Made by a program: the position numbers and the translations under genes. From Acetobacteraceae bacterium (lineage in GTDB: Bacteria > Pseudomonadota > Alphaproteobacteria > Acetobacterales > Acetobacteraceae), in the NCBI GenBank assembly GCA_009693865.1, contig SHWL01000008.1:1-64000 (forward strand): DNA of 64,000 nt, read 5' to 3'. The stretch's first letter is position 1, and every line of letters begins with the position of its first letter. Shown here in pieces: positions 26,666 through 34,625 of the stretch. The notes beneath the pieces are model-generated. The model did no database searches. It saw only the letters and a list, made by a program, of their open reading frames with translations, and was not told where the DNA came from.

Positions 26666-28200
26666 GTTCTTTCCCGCAGTATTTTGCGATTGACCTTGCC
26701 AGCCGGCGTTTTCGGTAGTTCGGCGACGAATTCGATTAACCGAGGATATTCGTGTTGGCTGAGCCGGGTCCGCACCAGGTCCTGGATGGCCGCCGCGAGA
26801 TCGGATCCCGGCGGTTGTTTCGTGACGACGAAGGCTTTCACCACCTGGCCGCGGGTCGCGTCGGGCACGCCGACCACGGCGGCTTCGGCGACAAGAGGAT
26901 GTTTCATGATCGCATCTTCGACCTCGGCCGGCCCGATCGTCCAGCCGGCTGAAATGATGACGTCGTCGGTGCGGCCCTCGTGCCAGAAATAGCCGTCCGC
27001 GTCGGTGCGGCCGCGATCCTTGGTCGGGAACCACGCGTCATGGCGCCAGACCTTGATTTCACCCGCGTGACCGGGCGGGCACGCAGACCCGTCGGGCGCC
27101 TGGATCTGGACCTTTACGCCCGGTACCGGCTTACCCAGAGCGCCCGGTTTTGGAACGTGGTCGGCGGCGCCGGGAAAATCGGCCAGAATCACGCCGACCT
27201 CCGTCGTGCCGTACATCGCGCACAGGTTTGTGCCAAAATGCGCTTCGGCGAAGGCGAGAGTTTCGCTGTCCACCGGTTCGCCGGTGAAACTCATTTTCTC
27301 AAGCCCGTGAGGAAAGCGATCAGCGGCGCCACTGTTCTTCATCATCCGGTAATGCGTCGCGGCGGCGGACAGATTGGTGATCCGGAGGTCGCGCAGCGCT
27401 TTCAACAACCGCTCCGGATCGAAACGGCCCGACATCGTTCCGGTTTCCACGCCAAGTGCCAGCGGTGCCAGCGTGCCATGCCACAACCCGTGGCCCCAGG
27501 CGGGGGAGGACGGGCAGAAGAACCGGTCGCCAGGCCGTACGCCGGTGCCATACAACGCGGCCACCGTGACGACGACCACGGCGCGGTGCGTGTGTTTCAC
27601 CGCCTCGGGCAAATCGCGAGTCGTGCCGGAAGTGTATTGAAACAATGCCATCGCCGAGGCAGCGGTATCGGCTTTGAAATCGGCGCCGAACGCTGTCAGG
27701 TCTCGCATGAACGCGTCATCGGGCACGATTGTTCGCGTCGCGGGCAATGTGCCGATTTCGGCGGCCTTCGCCGCTGTGGTCAGGAGCAGGACCGGTTGGC
27801 AATCATCGACGCGCATCCGCACGCCGTCGGGGCCAAACAGGGTAAATAACGGCACCGCGACCGCACCGTGTTTCATCGTGCCGAACAGGGCCGCGTAAAA
27901 CGGTAAGGACGGCTCCAGCATGATTGCCACGCGGTCGCCCGGTCTGACCCCCGCGGCGTTCAACCAATGCGCGAAGCGCGACGCCCAAATGGACAGCGCG
28001 GCAAATGTGAGAGTTTCGCCGGAGCCATCGGCGAACGCGAGGCGAATGGCGATGCGGGATGGGTCCGTGGCCCATCGGTCGATGCACTCATGGGTGATGT
28101 TCAGCCGATCCCGATCGCCGTCGAACAAATCCCACAATGCCGCGCCACTGAAATGGCGCGACGCGTCGGCGTGGGTCGTATAATCGGTCAGCAGGCTCAT
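26662..28200 (-). CDS. AMP-dependent acyl-CoA synthetase/ligase
   Basis: A 512-residue adenylate-forming ligase. The phosphate loop YTSGTTRDLPEAVKHTH, the A5 motif MYGTTEVG, the hinge EGRTDDVIISAGWTIGP and the C-terminal ELPKTPAGKVNRKILR with the adenylation lysine are all present. It activates a carboxylic acid to its CoA ester in the cytoplasm. It is the first gene of the reverse operon with the MaoC-like and LLM genes. It is divergent from the aldolase at 28293, with promoters in the 92-bp gap. Confidence 0.9.
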   Translation of the reverse strand: MSLLTDYTTHADASRHFSGAALWDLFDGDRDRLNITHECIDRWATDPSRIAIRLAFADGSGETLTFAALSIWASRFAHWLNAAGVRPGDRVAIMLEPSLPFYAALFGTMKHGAVAVPLFTLFGPDGVRMRVDDCQPVLLLTTAAKAAEIGTLPATRTIVPDDAFMRDLTAFGADFKADTAASAMALFQYTSGTTRDLPEAVKHTHRAVVVVTVAALYGTGVRPGDRFFCPSSPAWGHGLWHGTLAPLALGVETGTMSGRFDPERLLKALRDLRITNLSAAATHYRMMKNSGAADRFPHGLEKMSFTGEPVDSETLAFAEAHFGTNLCAMYGTTEVGVILADFPGAADHVPKPGALGKPVPGVKVQIQAPDGSACPPGHAGEIKVWRHDAWFPTKDRGRTDADGYFWHEGRTDDVIISAGWTIGPAEVEDAIMKHPLVAEAAVVGVPDATRGQVVKAFVVTKQPPGSDLAAAIQDLVRTRLSQHEYPRLIEFVAELPKTPAGKVNRKILRERT

Positions 28201-28229
28201 GGGTTCAGGACTGCGGGACGGTCCGCCGG

Positions 28230-28258
28230 TTGTCAAGGAACGCCAAATCCTTTGTATT
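28230..28258 (+). promoter_or_regulatory. Candidate sigma-70 promoter of the aldolase gene
   Basis: TTGTCA (28230-28235) and TGTATT (28253-28258) are separated by 17 bp, about 35 bp before the aldolase ATG. Matches to consensus are five of six and four of six. It lies in the divergent gap. Assigned by eye. Confidence 0.4.
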
Positions 28259-28292
28259 GTCGAGAAATCCCAGTCCCCGGAGCCCCAGGACC

Positions 28293-29351
28293 ATGAGCTA
28301 CGCACCGAAGCGGTTCGATTTTTCCCTGCCCGCGCGGATCAATCTCTATTCCGATACCCAATCGAAACCGACGGCCGGCATGAAGGACGCCATGTTGCGG
28401 GCGGAGGTCGGCGACGAGCAGGGCGGGTCCGATCCCTCAGTCTGGGAATTGTGCGATCGCGTCGCGGCGCTGCTTGGCAAGGAAGCGGCGATGTTCCTGC
28501 CAAGCGGCACGATGTGCAATCAGGTCGCGATCGCCACACATTGCCGGCCCGGGGACGAAATCCTCGCGCACGAGGACGCGCATATCCAATCCAGCGAGGG
28601 CGGCGCGCCCGGCGCAATCACCGGTGTGATGGTCAGGGGCCTGTCCGGCCCGCGGGGTCAGTTTTCCGCCGAGACGCTGGAGGACGCGATCCGGCCGGTC
28701 TCCCGCTATTCCCCACCGCAAAAGCTGGTCGAGGTGGAGCAGACCGCGAACAAGGGGGGCGGCGCGTGCTGGTCGGTCGCCGGTCTCAACGCGGTGGCGG
28801 AGGTCGCGCATCGCCACGGCATGGCGGTGCATATGGATGGGGCGCGGCTGATGAACGCGGCGGTGGCTCTGGGCGTGCCGGCGTCGGACATCGCGGAGAA
28901 CTGCGATACGGTCTGGCTGGATTTCACCAAAGGTCTGGGGGCGCCTCTGGGGGCCGTGCTGGCGGGTTCGACGGAGTTCATTGGAGAGGCGTGGCGTTGG
29001 AAGCAGCGGCTCGGCGGGTCGATGCGGCAGGGCGGGATGAACGCGGCGGCGTGCACCTACGCGTTGACGAATCATGTGGATTTGTTGGCCCAGGACCATG
29101 CGAACGCGGCGGCGCTGGCGCGGGGGATGGCGCAAATCCAGGGGATCACGGTCGAAACGCCGGAAACCAATCTGGTATTTTTCGATACCAAGGGTACCGG
29201 CATGACCGCGGCGGCGTTCGCGGGCAAGCTGCGTCAGGCCGGGGTGATGGTTTCGGTGTCGGATACCTGGCGCGGGCGGGCGTGTTTGCACCTGGACGTC
29301 ACGGCCGCGATGGTCGATGAGGCCGTAACGATCATGCGGGGCGTCGTCTGA
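28293..29351 (+). CDS. Threonine aldolase-family PLP lyase
   Basis: A 352-residue fold-type I PLP enzyme of the low-specificity threonine aldolase/beta-eliminating lyase family. The segment DFTKGLGAPLGAVLAG holds the Schiff-base lysine. MDGARLMNA holds the cofactor-binding aspartate. It retro-aldol cleaves beta-hydroxy amino acids to glycine and an aldehyde. The ATG at 28293 begins the family-like part (MSYAPKRFDFS); the TTG at 28230 only extends it through the promoter region. Its stop coincides with the end of the convergent MetE-like pseudogene remnant. Confidence 0.9.
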   Translation: MSYAPKRFDFSLPARINLYSDTQSKPTAGMKDAMLRAEVGDEQGGSDPSVWELCDRVAALLGKEAAMFLPSGTMCNQVAIATHCRPGDEILAHEDAHIQSSEGGAPGAITGVMVRGLSGPRGQFSAETLEDAIRPVSRYSPPQKLVEVEQTANKGGGACWSVAGLNAVAEVAHRHGMAVHMDGARLMNAAVALGVPASDIAENCDTVWLDFTKGLGAPLGAVLAGSTEFIGEAWRWKQRLGGSMRQGGMNAAACTYALTNHVDLLAQDHANAAALARGMAQIQGITVETPETNLVFFDTKGTGMTAAAFAGKLRQAGVMVSVSDTWRGRACLHLDVTAAMVDEAVTIMRGVV

Positions 29352-29482
29352 CCCCAAAGCTGCTTCGTCGCCAACGCTGCCCCGCGCGCCAATGTCTCCA
29401 GTTTGGCCCAGGCGATATCCGGGTGAATCCGGCCGCCAGGCCCGCGATCGGTGGAGGCGATGACGTTCTCCCGGCCAACTAA

Positions 29483-29652
29483 GGCGACGCCCAAAGATAA
29501 ACGCTTCGATCGGGCACCTGCCTCTCCACGTCATGGTTCGGCTCGACCGGACCATCGGTCGCGGTACGGTGCCGCTTCGGATGGTCCGGTCGAGCCGAAC
29601 CATGACGTGGGGGGCGCGTACCGCAACGAAACGGTTATCTTTGGGCGTCGCC
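29483..29652. mobile_element. 170-bp non-autonomous miniature element (MITE-like)
   Basis: A 170-bp insert with perfect 18-bp terminal inverted repeats (GGCGACGCCCAAAGATAA and its complement), imperfect for about eight bases more, flanked on both sides by TAA as a probable 3-bp target duplication. It carries no transposase. It splits the MetE-like gene. The TAA duplication would fit mobilisation by an IS5/IS427/IS1031-type transposase, which is inference. Its centre is a separate perfect palindrome. Confidence 0.8.
29527..29609. repeat. 29-bp perfect palindrome with 25-bp core loop
   Basis: Arms 29527-29555 and 29581-29609 are perfectly complementary over 29 bp, around a 25-base loop. On the minus strand the loop reads CCGAAGCGGCAC, then C, then GTACCGCGACCG. 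The same core with one change lies at 49480-49504. This is a REP/BIME-type palindromic repeat carried inside the miniature element. Confidence 0.85.
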
Positions 29653-30743
29653 TAAGGTTGGCGAACCGCGTGATCCGATCGGCTACGAGTTCCTCGTGTT
29701 CCACGACATTGGTCGCGTGGCTGACGATGCCCGGAATGAGGATTTTACCGTCCGGCAATTTGACGTCGCGCCAGACGCGCCATTCATGTTCGTGGCGGAC
29801 ATTCGCCGCCTCAAACGAATAAGCCTGCACGTCGATCGCGAGCATGGCATCGACGACGTCTCGCATGGGGATGCCGGTCATGTGCGGGCCATGCCAGCTA
29901 CCCCAGCACAAATGGAAACGAATGCGGTCTCGCGGCAGGCCCTTGATCGCGTGATTCAACGCCTCCACCCGGATCATGGTGAATTTCCGGTAGGCTTCGA
30001 CCGACGGTTCGGGGTTCACCATGTCCCAGTTCCCGGCGATGGAGGGATCGTCGAGTTGCAAGATCGGGCCGGCGTCGACGATGACTTTGTATTCCTCGCG
30101 CATGGCATCGGCGCAGGCGAAGACGAACTCCTCCCCGGTTTTGTAAAACTCGTTGCCGATACGTGAAGCGCTGCCTGGCGCGACCGAGGTCAGGAAGCCT
30201 TCGTCAATTCCGGCGGCGGCGAGACCGGCTTTGAAATGGATGATATCCGCGGCGATCGCGTCCCGGCCGGTATAGGTGATTTTATCGACGCACACCGGGT
30301 GTTTCATGCCTGGTCCACCACGATTGGTGGATACGCCAGAGTCCGGATCGGCGTAGGCGGAGGCGAACAAGGTCCGGCCGCCGAAACTGGTCAGCGTGAC
30401 GTGCTCGTGGGACGATCGTTCCGGCGCGATCCGGTACAGATCCGTTCCCGGTTTCAGGCCGCCCAAACGCTGGAACGAATAACTCCACCATGCCCCGTAG
30501 TTGATGCGCTGGCCCATTTCCTTGCCAAATTCGCCGTCGCCGGGAATGCCGATGCCCGCCTGTTGTTGCCGGCGCACGACCTCGGCGACGCTATCGGCGA
30601 GATCGGCCTCTCAGGCGGCGGGATCGATGCTTTCGCCGGCCTGACGGCGGGCGGCGAGATCGATCAAGCCGTCCGGCCGAGGCAGACTCCGACGTGGGTC
30701 GTCTGAATCCGCGTGTCGCTGTTTTTCATCGATCCCCTCCCGA

Positions 30744-31808
30744 TCACAAAAGAACGCAATGGTCCTCGGCGAAAGACACCGTGATGGCACTGCCTTCATC
30801 CAGCAACTCCGTCGGCGGACGGCGCACGATCAACTGACCGTCGGGCCAATCGATCACGTATTGAATGAAATCGCCATGGAACATGCGGCGGTGAATCGTT
30901 CCGGGAATTGCGTTCACGGCGTCCGGCCTCAGGTGAATATAGGACGACCGCAACGCCAGAGTCGTGCCGTCCCGCTTCCCCGCGGCGGTCCGGATCAGCG
31001 AACCCGCTTTGGTTTCGAACACCATGGTACCGTCGGCGTTGACGCCTTTCACCGCGCCCTCGATCATGTTCGCGGAGCCAACGAAATCGGCGACGAAACG
31101 GCTGATGGGCCGGTTGTAGATCGCCTCGGGTGAGCCGATCTGCTCGATCTTGCCAGCATTCATGACGATCACGCGGTCGGAGATCGCCAGCGCTTCCTCC
31201 TGATCGTGGGTCACGTAAAGCGAGGTGATATCCAGGCGCCGTTGCAGTTCGCGCAGTTCGACCCGCATTTCCGCGCGCAGTTTGGCGTCGAGGTTCGACA
31301 ATGGCTCGTCGAACAGAACGACCGTCGGGGAAAAGGCGATGGCGCGGGCGACCGCGACGCGTTGCTGTTGGCCGCCTGACAGGTTCGACGACGGCCGGTT
31401 CGCGTAGGCTCCCATTTGCACCATGTCCAACACGCGAGCGACGTTTTTCGAGATTTCCGCTTTCGAGATTTTGCGTACGCGTAACCCATAAGCGACGTTT
31501 TCATACACCGTCATGTGCGGCCAAATGGCGTAGGACTGGAACACCATCGACACGCCGCGTTTTTCCGCCGGGATTTTTGGCCCGCGGCCACTGGCCCAGA
31601 CCGTTTCGCCATTCAGCCGGATGGTGCCGGTGTACGGATTCTCCAATCCGGCGATGGCGCGCAACGTGGTCGTTTTGCCGCATCCGGATGGACCGAGCAG
31701 CGTGACCAGTTCACCGGGCGCGATGGCGAAATCGATGCCGTCGACGGCGGTCGTTTCGCCATAACGGACGACAAGCTCGAAAACCTCGATGCGGGGGGTG
31801 GTGTTCAT
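30744..31808 (-). CDS. ABC transporter ATP-binding protein (Fbp/Pot-type, with TOBE domain)
   Basis: A 354-residue ABC ATPase: Walker A GPSGCGKTT, Q-loop VFQSYAIWPHM, signature NLSGGQQQRVAVARA, Walker B VVLFDEPLSNLD and H-loop YVTHDQEEA, then a C-terminal TOBE-like domain of about 110 residues. This layout belongs to the ferric-iron/polyamine/2-aminoethylphosphonate-type importers. It overlaps the permease gene by ATGA. The frame is open back to 32108, but the ATG at 31808 begins the family-like part. No substrate-binding protein is encoded nearby. Confidence 0.9.
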   Translation of the reverse strand: MNTTPRIEVFELVVRYGETTAVDGIDFAIAPGELVTLLGPSGCGKTTTLRAIAGLENPYTGTIRLNGETVWASGRGPKIPAEKRGVSMVFQSYAIWPHMTVYENVAYGLRVRKISKAEISKNVARVLDMVQMGAYANRPSSNLSGGQQQRVAVARAIAFSPTVVLFDEPLSNLDAKLRAEMRVELRELQRRLDITSLYVTHDQEEALAISDRVIVMNAGKIEQIGSPEAIYNRPISRFVADFVGSANMIEGAVKGVNADGTMVFETKAGSLIRTAAGKRDGTTLALRSSYIHLRPDAVNAIPGTIHRRMFHGDFIQYVIDWPDGQLIVRRPPTELLDEGSAITVSFAEDHCVLL

Positions 31809-33481
31809 TGTGTCGTTCCCGTTACCTTCCGCGCGACGCGGAACATGATCGCCACCGCGATGAACACCATCACCGTTTGCAGTAATGCCATCGCCGCGGA
31901 CAGTTCCGAACTGGCGGTCAACCAGGAGTTGACGATCGATGGGGCAATGACCTTGGAGTGCGGCCCCATCAGGAAGACCGATACGCCGAGTTCTCGAACC
32001 GAGGCGATGAAAATCAGCAGCCAGGCCGCGACGAGGCCGGGCCGCAACAATGGAAGGGTCACGGTGCGCATCTGTTGTGCCCAGGACGCGCCGCAAACCC
32101 GGGCGCATTCCTCCAGGCTCTTATCGATCTGCAGCACGACGCCCGCGATCGTGCGCAAGCCCAATGGCAGGAACACGGTGAAATACGCGATCCCGAGCAG
32201 CCATAGCGTGCCATAAATCGGAATGGGAATGTTGATCCAGGCCCACAGCAGGCCAAGCCCGAAGACCAGCCGCGGCACGGCGGCCGGGATCATCACGACA
32301 TATTCCATCAACACCCGGCCGGGCATCGTGGATCGATAAATGATCCAGGCCAGGATACCGATGACCGGCACGCCCAGCGTGGCCACCGAAACTCCCAGTA
32401 TCATGCTGTTCGCGAACGCCGGACCCAACGATCCCATGGCGTATGCCATTTCGTAGTTGGCGAAAGTAAACTGCATTTGCGGTATGATAACAGTGGCGAA
32501 CCTTTCAAATGACGTGAGCGTCAGCGCGGCCAGCGGCAGGACCACCGCGACGGCGATGTACCCCCAGGCGATTCCCATCAACGGATATCGCATCAGGCCC
32601 ACATCCATCGGCCTGGGGCGAAATGCCTTACCGGTAATGGTGGCGTAACTGCCGTGGCGCATGATCACTCGCGCGATGCCAAGCGTGATCAACATCGCGC
32701 CGAACAACGACAGTCCCATCGCGGCGGCGTGGCCGTAATCCGGTGGATACGACAGGGCCGATTCCCAGATCGCGGTTGTCACGACATAAAATCGGCCGGG
32801 AATACCGAGGACAAAGGCCGCGGCGAAAGATCCGAGCATTTCGGCGAAGACGAAGATCGTGGCGCTGAGGACGCCGGGCGCGACCATCGGCAACGTGATC
32901 CGCATCGTCGTGCGTAGTTTACTTGCGCCCAGTACGCGGGAGCTTTCCTCCAATGACGGGTCCATGGACTTCATGGAGGCGGAGATCATGACGAAGGCGA
33001 CCGTGCCCTCGAACAGCGCCATGACCCAGGCGATGCCTTGCGGCGAGTAGATATTGAAAAAGTCGCTGGTGAAACCAAGGGAGCGCCAAGCCTGATTGCC
33101 AAGCCCGGTCTTTGGTCCCAGCAAGACGCCCCAGGCGAGGGCGCCGATCAGCGGGGTCATGTAGTAGGGCAGTTCCATCAGCCGTTCCAGCCGCTCCCGG
33201 CCCGGGATTTCAGTCCGGGTCAGGATCCAGGCCTGCACGAAGCCGAAGACCACGGCCAGCACCGTGGCGATCGTGGCGACCAGCAGGGTGTTGCCGATAA
33301 TCCGCGGTTCCTCGAACAATCGGATGTAATTGCCGGCGCCCCATTCCTCGGGCGGGAAAATCTGCGGATCGCCGATGTTAAAGGACGAGGTGATCAGGAA
33401 GGCGATCGGGTACAGCACCAGCGCCCCGACGATGAGCACCAGGATCGGAACGATCCAGCCGCGAAGATCGAATGACCGCAT
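31805..33481 (-). CDS. ABC transporter permease, two fused domains (FbpB-like)
   Basis: A 558-residue permease with about twelve transmembrane segments. It contains two copies of the cytoplasmic EAA-type coupling loop, ESSRVLGASKLRTTMRI in the first half and ECARVCGASWAQQMRTV in the second. This tandem structure is standard for FbpB-type importers of ferric iron or phosphonates. It starts five bases after the NHL-protein stop and overlaps the ATPase start by ATGA, so the three genes are one operon. The periplasmic binding protein is absent here. Confidence 0.9.
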   Translation of the reverse strand: MRSFDLRGWIVPILVLIVGALVLYPIAFLITSSFNIGDPQIFPPEEWGAGNYIRLFEEPRIIGNTLLVATIATVLAVVFGFVQAWILTRTEIPGRERLERLMELPYYMTPLIGALAWGVLLGPKTGLGNQAWRSLGFTSDFFNIYSPQGIAWVMALFEGTVAFVMISASMKSMDPSLEESSRVLGASKLRTTMRITLPMVAPGVLSATIFVFAEMLGSFAAAFVLGIPGRFYVVTTAIWESALSYPPDYGHAAAMGLSLFGAMLITLGIARVIMRHGSYATITGKAFRPRPMDVGLMRYPLMGIAWGYIAVAVVLPLAALTLTSFERFATVIIPQMQFTFANYEMAYAMGSLGPAFANSMILGVSVATLGVPVIGILAWIIYRSTMPGRVLMEYVVMIPAAVPRLVFGLGLLWAWINIPIPIYGTLWLLGIAYFTVFLPLGLRTIAGVVLQIDKSLEECARVCGASWAQQMRTVTLPLLRPGLVAAWLLIFIASVRELGVSVFLMGPHSKVIAPSIVNSWLTASSELSAAMALLQTVMVFIAVAIMFRVARKVTGTTQ

Positions 33482-33486
33482 GAATG

Positions 33487-34527
33487 TCAGGCCGCGCGGG
33501 TCAGTTTGCGGACGCGATGATTTTCGCTGTCGCCAACATAAACCGCGCCGTCCGGTCCGACGACGGCCCCGTGCGGTCGGGCGAGGCCGGCTTGTTCCGC
33601 CGGTCCGCCGTCGCCCGCGGGTCCGGCGGTGCCGTTGCCCGCGATGGTGCGGACGATCCTGGTCGCGGCCTCGATCAGACGGATCGCGTGGTTCTCGGTG
33701 TCGACGACGAAGATGTCGCCATTCGGAGCGACCGCCATTTCCTTCGGCGCGTTGAACACCGCCTCACGCGCGTCACCGCCGTCGCCGGCATAGCCGCGAT
33801 CGCCGGTTCCGGCGATGGTGTAGATAATCCCGTCCTCGATCTGTCGGATGCAGCTGCCCTGGCGTTCCATCACGTACAACGAGCCATCCGGCGCGAACGC
33901 CACGGCGCGGGCACCGAAAATGCCCGCTTTGCTCGCCGGCCCGCCGTCGCCGTCATGGCGGGCCTCGCCGGTGCCCGCGAAGGTGGAAATCAGGCCGGTG
34001 CGCAAATCGACGACGCGGACACGGTGATCGGCGACATCGGCGATGAACAGGCGCTGCTGCTCAGGATCCAGCGCCAGGCCGTTTGGCTCGCCAAGGCCCG
34101 CGACAGCAGCTGGGCCGCCATCGCCGCTGTATTTGCCCGACCCATCGCCCGCGAGGGTGGAGATCGTCCCGTCCGCCGCGATCCTCCGAACCCGCCGGTT
34201 CAGCCGGTCGGCGGTGAATATATTTTTGTTTTTGTCCACGACCACGCCATACGGCTCGTTCAGCTTTGCCAATGCCGCGGGGCCGCCGTCGCCTTCGAAC
34301 CCACGTTCGCCAGTGCCCGCGATCGTAACGATGATCCCCGTCCGCGTGTCGATCTTGCAAATTCGATGATTGAACGTATCGGAAAATATCAGGTTCCCAT
34401 CGCCATCGAACGCCAGATCGAACGGGTTGTTCAGCAACGCCTCAGTCGCTGGGCCGCCATCGCCCGTCATTCCCCGCGTGCCGGTGCCCGCGGTGGTGCC
34501 GATCGTCCAGCCGGAATTGTTTGTCAT
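33487..34527 (-). CDS. NHL-repeat beta-propeller protein
   Basis: A 346-residue protein built of about six repeats, each with an AGTG-x-x-G-x-x-GDGGPA turn followed by an NHL strand pair (for example FSDTFNHRICKID, IADVADHRVRVVD, VVDTENHAIRLIE and VGDSENHRVRKL). It predicts a beta-propeller. There is no signal peptide, so it is probably cytoplasmic. It is the first gene of the operon with the ABC permease and ATPase, which is an odd partner for a propeller; a ligand-binding or regulatory role is conceivable. It is divergent from the gene at 34626. Confidence 0.85.
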   Translation of the reverse strand: MTNNSGWTIGTTAGTGTRGMTGDGGPATEALLNNPFDLAFDGDGNLIFSDTFNHRICKIDTRTGIIVTIAGTGERGFEGDGGPAALAKLNEPYGVVVDKNKNIFTADRLNRRVRRIAADGTISTLAGDGSGKYSGDGGPAAVAGLGEPNGLALDPEQQRLFIADVADHRVRVVDLRTGLISTFAGTGEARHDGDGGPASKAGIFGARAVAFAPDGSLYVMERQGSCIRQIEDGIIYTIAGTGDRGYAGDGGDAREAVFNAPKEMAVAPNGDIFVVDTENHAIRLIEAATRIVRTIAGNGTAGPAGDGGPAEQAGLARPHGAVVGPDGAVYVGDSENHRVRKLTRAA

Positions 34528-34625
34528 CGCCCGAGTGTCTCCCTCACGGGCGCATCCATGGTTGTCGGACGCGCCCTGTCAAGCGTAAGCTTCCCGCCAG
34601 AAACGATATTCCGGAGAATGTGACG

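Larger units (their letters stand above)
29351..30729 (-). pseudogene. MetE-like (cobalamin-independent methionine synthase C-terminal family) pseudogene
   Basis: Pieces of one MetE-like protein lie in order on the minus strand. A good ribosome binding site and ATG (30729) begin MKNSDTRIQTTHVG. A one-base deletion near 30689 shifts the frame to SLPRPDGLIDLAARRQAG. A TGA stop interrupts at 30611-30613, and the frame continues as RRQQQAGIGIPGDGEFG through the barrel to VVEHEELVADRITRFANL. There a 170-bp element is inserted, and the C-terminal piece resumes as LVGRENVIASTD to ATKQLWG at 29351 with no stop of its own. Removing the element still leaves a frame error. It starts 14 bases after the ABC ATPase stop, so it was the last gene of that operon. 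Confidence 0.85.
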
